DNA of 64,000 nt from Halictus rubicundus. Taxonomy: Eukaryota > Arthropoda > Insecta > Hymenoptera > Halictidae. A program made the position numbers and the translations under genes. Location of the stretch: positions 14,340,001 to 14,404,000 of the forward strand of contig NC_135155.1 in NCBI RefSeq assembly GCF_050948215.1, in the 5' to 3' direction. Under the pieces are notes generated by a model. That model saw only the letters and a list, made by a program, of their open reading frames with translations, was not told the origin of the DNA and ran no database searches. Shown here in pieces: positions 58,597 through 64,000 of the stretch (positions are counted from its first letter, which is position 1; the number at the start of each line of letters is the position of its first letter).

Positions 58597-58806
58597 GAGA
58601 AACTTAACGGTGAACGTTTTCAACCCTGCTGCGATCCCTGGGTCTTTGGCGACCCACGGTTGCTTCTTCTTTCTGTGATAATTTCGTGATTCTTCGATTT
58701 GTTTGTGATTGAAGGTCCATCGGGGAACTTGATAGTGAACATTGTTTACCCCGCTGCGATGCCCGGGTCTTTGGCGACCCACGCTTGTTTCATCTTTCTT
58801 TGATAA
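58597..58806. repeat. 125-bp tandem duplication with a small hairpin
   Basis: GAAACTTAACGGTGAACG..CTGCGATCCCTGGGTCTTTGGCGACCCACG (58601-58658) recurs as GAACTTGATAGTGAACA..GCTGCGATGCCCGGGTCTTT (58726-58771 on). GGGTC-TTTGGC-GACCC, a five-base stem, is unchanged in both while flanks have diverged. It lies upstream of the VWC start. Confidence 0.75.
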
Positions 58807-58829
58807 TAGCGAACGTTTTTAAGGACGGA

Positions 58830-59450
58830 TAAATCCGAAAATAAAACAGTCACTTTCTAGGAACACTGCTAACCCAACTATAGTACGTCCAACATTTTCA
58901 TCCGACCAATCGGACGTCGAGGTGACTAATTCGCAAGAACCTGGTTCTTGTGTTTGCTCTTGTAATCGCGATCGATTTCCCCGAGTTACGAAGCCGGTCT
59001 CGCGAAAAGCCAAACACCGGTTGTTGAAGCTTTTACGGCGAATGGGGTCGGCCGGCTCTAAAAATATGAGAAAACGTTAATATCGGCTAGTCCATCTCTC
59101 TCACTCTTTCTCCGCCCGTCTCCACGGCGGCAGTTAAATAATTCTATGAAATTAGCTGTCCACTGCATACACAGGGCGAAACCGGTACGCGCAAGATACG
59201 CCGCCGTAACAACTGTCTGTTAAATTATTGCACGGCGTTGCACGTCACTCGCAAACGCCTCGTAAATGACGCACGTGCCCGTGTACGCACACATACGAGA
59301 CTGTGACAACAACTGGCAGCAATGGGATTAATTATATTGTGGATCCGGTGCAGCCCTCATAACATAGGACAACCCTTAACACTGGTTCCTCGGGGCACTG
59401 AAAGTGCCTATAGCGATCACTCGATGTGAAAGAGATGCCCACGGAAGAGT
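58830..59450. other. 5' flank of the VWC gene, nothing specific recognised
   Basis: Mixed-GC DNA. No TATA box or upstream exon could be assigned with confidence. Confidence 0.3.
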
Positions 59451-59464
59451 ATGACGAAACTTTT

Positions 59465-59868
59465 TAGTTTTCAATTTTCTTACCTCTTTGCGAGGATATG
59501 GTCAGGAGATTCGTGCAATTTTTCTGATTAGAATGAGTCCAAACATGATATACCTCAGAGCATGTTTATTTGTTTAATCTACGATTTAGTAGAACCTCGA
59601 CTATCCGAACCGATACCTAAATTCTGCATTTGTCTCCGTATACGCAGCACGATTAAAAATCTGTAAATGTTTAATCTAGGCTGGATGACTATTCCGATGA
59701 TCGAACACCTATGTTCCATTGATCGGTTCGGATAAGAGAGGTTCTACCATATCGAGGATTAAACAGGCAAATCGAATCCAAACTGTGTCGTGTTTGGACT
59801 CGTTTTGGCCAGAAAAATGTGACGTAGGTGTTTCCAAAAGTTTCGTTCAAAAATAATCAAAAACAACA
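59465..59868. mobile_element. foldback element, full copy
   Basis: Left arm about 59470-59605 (GATTAGAATGAGTCCAAACA, GTAGAACCTCGACTATCCGA); right arm about 59722-59865 (CGGTTCGGATAAGAGAGGTT, TTTGGACTCGTTTTGGCCAG, GTTTCGTTCAAAAATAATC). Inverted, somewhat diverged. Confidence 0.82.
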
Positions 59869-59899
59869 GAGTTTCGTCATTAAATTAGTTACCGTTTCA

Positions 59900-62500
59900 T
59901 TTTTCGTCTCGTCATATAAGGGCCTACAGTACTCCGACAACTCGAGAAGAGTGTATTTCGCACGAACAGTGTCGCAGACTATAAAAGGGGTATTTTCAGA
60001 GTGTACCTCAGACTGTATGAATAGCAAATAAAAATTCGTTCTTAAAAAGTTGCACCGATATGGACAACTTAAGTCCGCTTGCTCGAAAATCGTGACGTTT
60101 GCGATAACGGTTCGACAAGAGCAAGCCCGTTTCCGACAACGACGGTTAAAATTCATTGTACGACCCGCAGTTATTATAACAGACGGCGGAATCCTTCGTG
60201 GAGGTTGAGGGTGGGGGGGAGGGGGGAGTTTCGTCACACGTTCGACGCAATTTCGCGAACGAGATTAATATCGTTCCGGTGGCTGGCGGGAAACGTCGAC
60301 GGGCGAGGTGTAACAATTGAATTTTCTTTCTATTACGTTGTAATCGGGGCTGAAAACATTCAGGCCCGAGGAAGGAAGGAAGGAAGGAAGGAAGCGGACA
60401 CGCTAAGCCCCGAAAGTAGAGAGGATTCCGTATTATGAACTCTGTCGCGATCCCTCGACGGGGCTCACGTCGTACAAGGGGAAGGGGGATGAAAACGAGT
60501 CGAGGGGGGAGGGGTGGTAAAAACCTGAGGGCGACATTCACAGAAGCCTTTGTATTACTTGCACTCGTGCCAGCAGAATTGTGCGTTTATCTCTTGAACT
60601 CGCGACGCAGTCCGTTATCCTGCCTGCCCCTCCAATTGTCCATTTTTTTTTTATGATGCGAAATTGCGGCTCTTTGAAAAATCAATATATACATCTTGTT
60701 ATCTGATGTTTACATAATATTTACTGAAAAAGTGAGCTCGATAGCTTGAACCGGAAGAGCGTGGCAGCCATTTTATCGTAAGAATATCCTTCGAGAGACA
60801 TTAACGAGTTGCACACCCTTAAAAAATAAGGAAAGTTCAACCTTCTTTTTACGTATAAAATTGTGGTCCTTCCAAAAATAATGTGTGCAGTATTTACTAA
60901 AATGTTGGATACTATACAGCGATACCCACAATTCAACCAGCGTATTTAAAATACTTACAAGAATCGCAGAAAACTACCGACTCTATAGCCAGCTCTATAG
61001 CCACCGAGGTTAATAAATTATTATACAATCGCATTTCACAGTCAGCCTAACGTTATACATTAACCTTCCCCGTGGATCTGTTAAATCACACACACTGGCG
61101 ATTTCTTGTTTCCTATATTGATCCATAGTCCGATTTAACAAGGGATTTTTAAAAAATTGCTCCAACAAGTTTTACCATTTCGAATAGCGTCTGTTCACTG
61201 GTTCGGTTCAGTCTACACTGAACTCTACATCGAAAAGTATTTATTATTGATCGAGTCCGCAAACAACAATTTTCTATGTTCCAGTAATTTCGCCCGTCAC
61301 TTTGTAATCTTGAATAATAAAAAACTACAGTATGGAAGTGAAGTCAAGGTGTTGCTAAGCATCCCCTAAAGAGAACTCTTCATTTTATTTAACGGTTATC
61401 GGAAAAAAACATTTTATTTTCATGGTGTACCCCGTCGAGACACGCGCTGGCGGTGACACAACGTGTTCTAGAATGGCGAAAAGGGAAACGCGCGCGCCGA
61501 GGCCTCCGAACGAGTTTGATTCTCCGGAAGAGCGAGGTTGTGACCGCGCGATGGAATCGTCAGCAGCCCAATTTCCGTGTTCCCGTTGTCGCTGAAACGG
61601 TTCCGCACCGGGAAAAAAATGGGCGAACGAGTTCTCGAGAGCCGGAGCTACACGCGAGAAACACAGCCCCGGCGCGCGACGGCCCTGCTCGCGTGAAAAC
61701 CACCTGAAACCACTCGTTTCGGTTTCGACACGTGTCGAAAGCTCTCTGAAGAATTCAGTCACTGGAATTATTAACGCGAGGGAGATTTTTTTGACGAAAA
61801 AATCGTCAAAATTCTTACTTCGAGTGTAATTTCTTGAAACGATTTTCTCGTCGGCGCTCTCCGAAGCGTAAAAACGAATCGAGGTTGCTGATCGACCGTA
61901 CCGCGGAAAAGTCGATGTGCGAGGGCTGAAAATAACGCGTAATTACTACAATAGACTTGATTTCGTTATCGACGCATGGACGGCGCGCGGAACTGCACGC
62001 CGTCCCCTTTTAAGTTCGCGATGTGTTGGTTCGGCCGACAACGTTCCGTGGGAATTGACGAATCTAGGCTATTTGTCGAGCGGAAACCCGCGAGCTTCAA
62101 TATCGCGTTAACGGCGTTGCTTCCGGCTGGTTACCGTTGTGCGACCGTATATTATCCGCAGTTTTACAAGAATTCCCGCGTTATGTAAACGCCCAACGTA
62201 ACAGCTGCGACTTCGGCTAAGGTCTTTGCGCGAGGGCCAATCGCGTTTACGCGAACTACTGCTGCCGCGTAATGCGGTATCCGCAATCGGTTCTGTTTGC
62301 GCAGATTCCCCGGATGAAACATTCACCAGGGAAGTAAGTTAAACGTACGTTGCCGGTATATTTACGTTGCGACAAATCGATTTTTTGTTATTGTGCTTTC
62401 ATTGAAATGAAGGCATCGAAACGACAGAGTTATATCGTGGCTGCTGATCCTCGCGCGATATGGACATTGCGTTCGTTGCGCGACGCAGGAACTAAAGGAG
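59900..62500. other. intergenic DNA, CpG-rich patches, no gene called
   Basis: CpG-rich stretches at 60200-60560, 61440-61730 and 61970-62330 have overlapping frames on both strands without domains. 61284-61370 is a relative of the flanks of the 241-bp element at 39200 (see findings). Confidence 0.3.
60369..60396 (+). repeat. AAGG tetranucleotide microsatellite
   Basis: About seven AAGG units in a GC-rich context. Confidence 0.9.
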
Positions 62501-62524
62501 TAATTACAAAACTTTTTTATGCTT

Positions 62525-62930
62525 CATCATTTTTTGACGAACATTTTGCCGGAATATTCGTGACATTTTTCTGGTTAAAACGAGCCCAAACACGGTACAA
62601 TTCGGATCGTATTTACTCGTTTAATCCATGATATAATAGAACCTCGATTATCCGAACCGGTACATGAATTCTCCATTGTCGAAGTACACAGTTCAATCTA
62701 GAATGATTCATATACAGCACGATACATTGTACAAATCTGAAAAGATTTAATCTAATACCGTAACGGGGTAAATAATGTATATCCCACTGGTCAGTTCGGA
62801 TAATGGAGGTTGTACTACATCGTGGATTAAACGAGTAAACATGATCCAAATTGCATCGTGTTTGGGCTCATTCTAATCAGGAAAGTGTGACGAACGGGAT
62901 GCTAAGAGTTTCATGAAAGAATAAGTGGGA
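62525..62930. mobile_element. foldback element, full copy
   Basis: Left arm ATATTCGTGACATTTTTCTG to AACCTCGATTATCCGAACCG; right arm CAGTTCGGATAATGGAGGTT to GTTTCATGAAAGAATAAG, with CATCGTGGATTAAACGAGTA between. Well preserved. Confidence 0.88.
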
Positions 62931-62939
62931 ATAAAAAAA

Positions 62940-64000
62940 GTCATTTTGGGTAATGTTTGCTTATGATACGAGTGTTATTTCCGAAGCTTTCGTATATACG
63001 TCGAGACACTAATGGAATTTAGCCACGGGCGCTTAAAAAATAATTTAGGTGAGAACACCCTCGAACATCGGCGGCCTTTGAACTGGCTAGGATGATTGTA
63101 GTCTGCTCATTCGCCTAATGCCGTGTCGGGCAGGACTCGCGTGCGTGCCGATTGCCACCCTCTGCTACATTATTCACGCGTCACACATTCTCTACTAGGT
63201 AAACGCGTTTGCCATTGACTGACGTTGCCACTGTGTCGGCTACCAACGCTGCCATAATGGCTCCTTAGGTGCTTGACCCTTTGAGGTTGGCAATTTTTGT
63301 AAAACTCCAGTGGTCAAAATTACTGTTCCAGTTTTACCAGTTCCGACTAAACTACAAAATTATCTTCATAAAAAGCTTCGTTCGACTTAGAGTGAAAAAG
63401 AGAACTAAAAAAATATATGTTTTTGCACGTATTGATTACTAGTTGTCCAGTTTATACATTTTCACTTTCATTTCTTGAAAATATTAATTTCTTTGAGAAC
63501 GTAGTATATATTATAATTAGTATACACTGGATCTTCATGCCAAATTAAAATTGTCTACCTAAATTGGAATTTTTTCTTAATATGTTTAATAGGTGGAAAA
63601 TAACATTATTTTTAAGTTCTTCTAATGTTTTTACTGTTTTAAATTACATCTACACATTTTTGTTGTAAATGCATAAAATGGATGAAAAACTAAATATATT
63701 AGAAGAATTGTAAAATATTGTTACATTATTTAAGACTAATTAAAATTATCGAAAGAAGAAATACATTCCCGTGTAGCTTCTATTGATTATCATCGACGTA
63801 GAACAATTTTATTTTGCGTAAAAATCCGCAGACTAATTATAAGTTGTGAAAAATCTTAGTGGATTATATGTAATTTGTTATTTTAGTGAAAGAGTTACGT
63901 AAGAGCCAATCGTTTATAGTGCTCGATAGCTTTCGTGTTAAAGGTTACGTTATCCTGATTTATTCTAGGACATACTTGGTTGGCAGGGTAACTATTTAGT
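62940..64000. other. intergenic DNA, no gene seen
   Basis: AT-rich towards the right. A terminus of the GACTGCGGAT family (AAAATCCGCAGACTA) is at 63821-63835. A TGACCCTTTGAGGTTGGCA phrase at 63277 may be a decayed TTAA-element end. No exon was recognised. Confidence 0.35.

Noticed and set aside
58426..58782. 118-codon minus-strand frame with an internal repeat
   Set aside because: It runs across the 125-bp duplication upstream of the VWC gene; the repeat explains the pattern. The minus-strand WVAKDPGIAAG phrase was not tied to any transposase.

Overview
This window is nuclear DNA of an insect. Split genes carry GT-AG introns, AATAAA signals follow stop codons, microsatellites and several miniature transposon families are present, and AT-rich DNA alternates with CpG-rich patches. 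Protein similarity recalled from memory and the base composition point to Hymenoptera (bee, ant or wasp), but the sequence alone does not prove the order.

Left part (1-20000) is gene-dense, with four genes. (1) A plus-strand gene (about 1510-4613, possibly with a first exon at 251) encodes a coiled-coil protein of about 450 residues. (2) A minus-strand gene (8164-5716, three coding exons) encodes a 494-residue secreted protein rich in Arg and Tyr, with a furin-type site. (3) The G-patch and KOW spliceosomal protein GPKOW lies at 14109-15941 (five exons, 463 aa). (4) About 270 bp downstream on the same strand is Nit2, the omega-amidase (16208-19649, six exons, 277 aa, catalytic Glu43, Lys113 and Cys154 all visible). 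These reconstructions join in phase at every junction, apart from the 5' end of gene 1.

Right part (20000-64000) looks like a gene desert, but it hides one complete small gene on the minus strand. Three exons (58139-58055, 55229-55081, 36561-36388) join in phase into a 135-residue protein: a signal peptide, a single von Willebrand C domain with the full set of ten cysteines, and a hydrophobic C-terminus that may be a GPI signal. Its second intron is about 18.5 kb. Everything else supportable there is repeats: foldback elements, miniature elements and tandem arrays.

The repeats fall into families. A foldback element of about 350-400 bp, with arms over 100 bp, has roughly eleven full or partial copies. 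A 241-bp TTAA-flanked piggyBac-type element occurs twice in opposite orientations, and a related site at 61.3 kb seems to lack it. A TA-flanked mariner-type element has ends reading GACTGCGGAT. A second foldback has CCAAT motifs in its arms. There are at least six tandem arrays. No tRNA, rRNA, CRISPR array or intact transposase was recognised.
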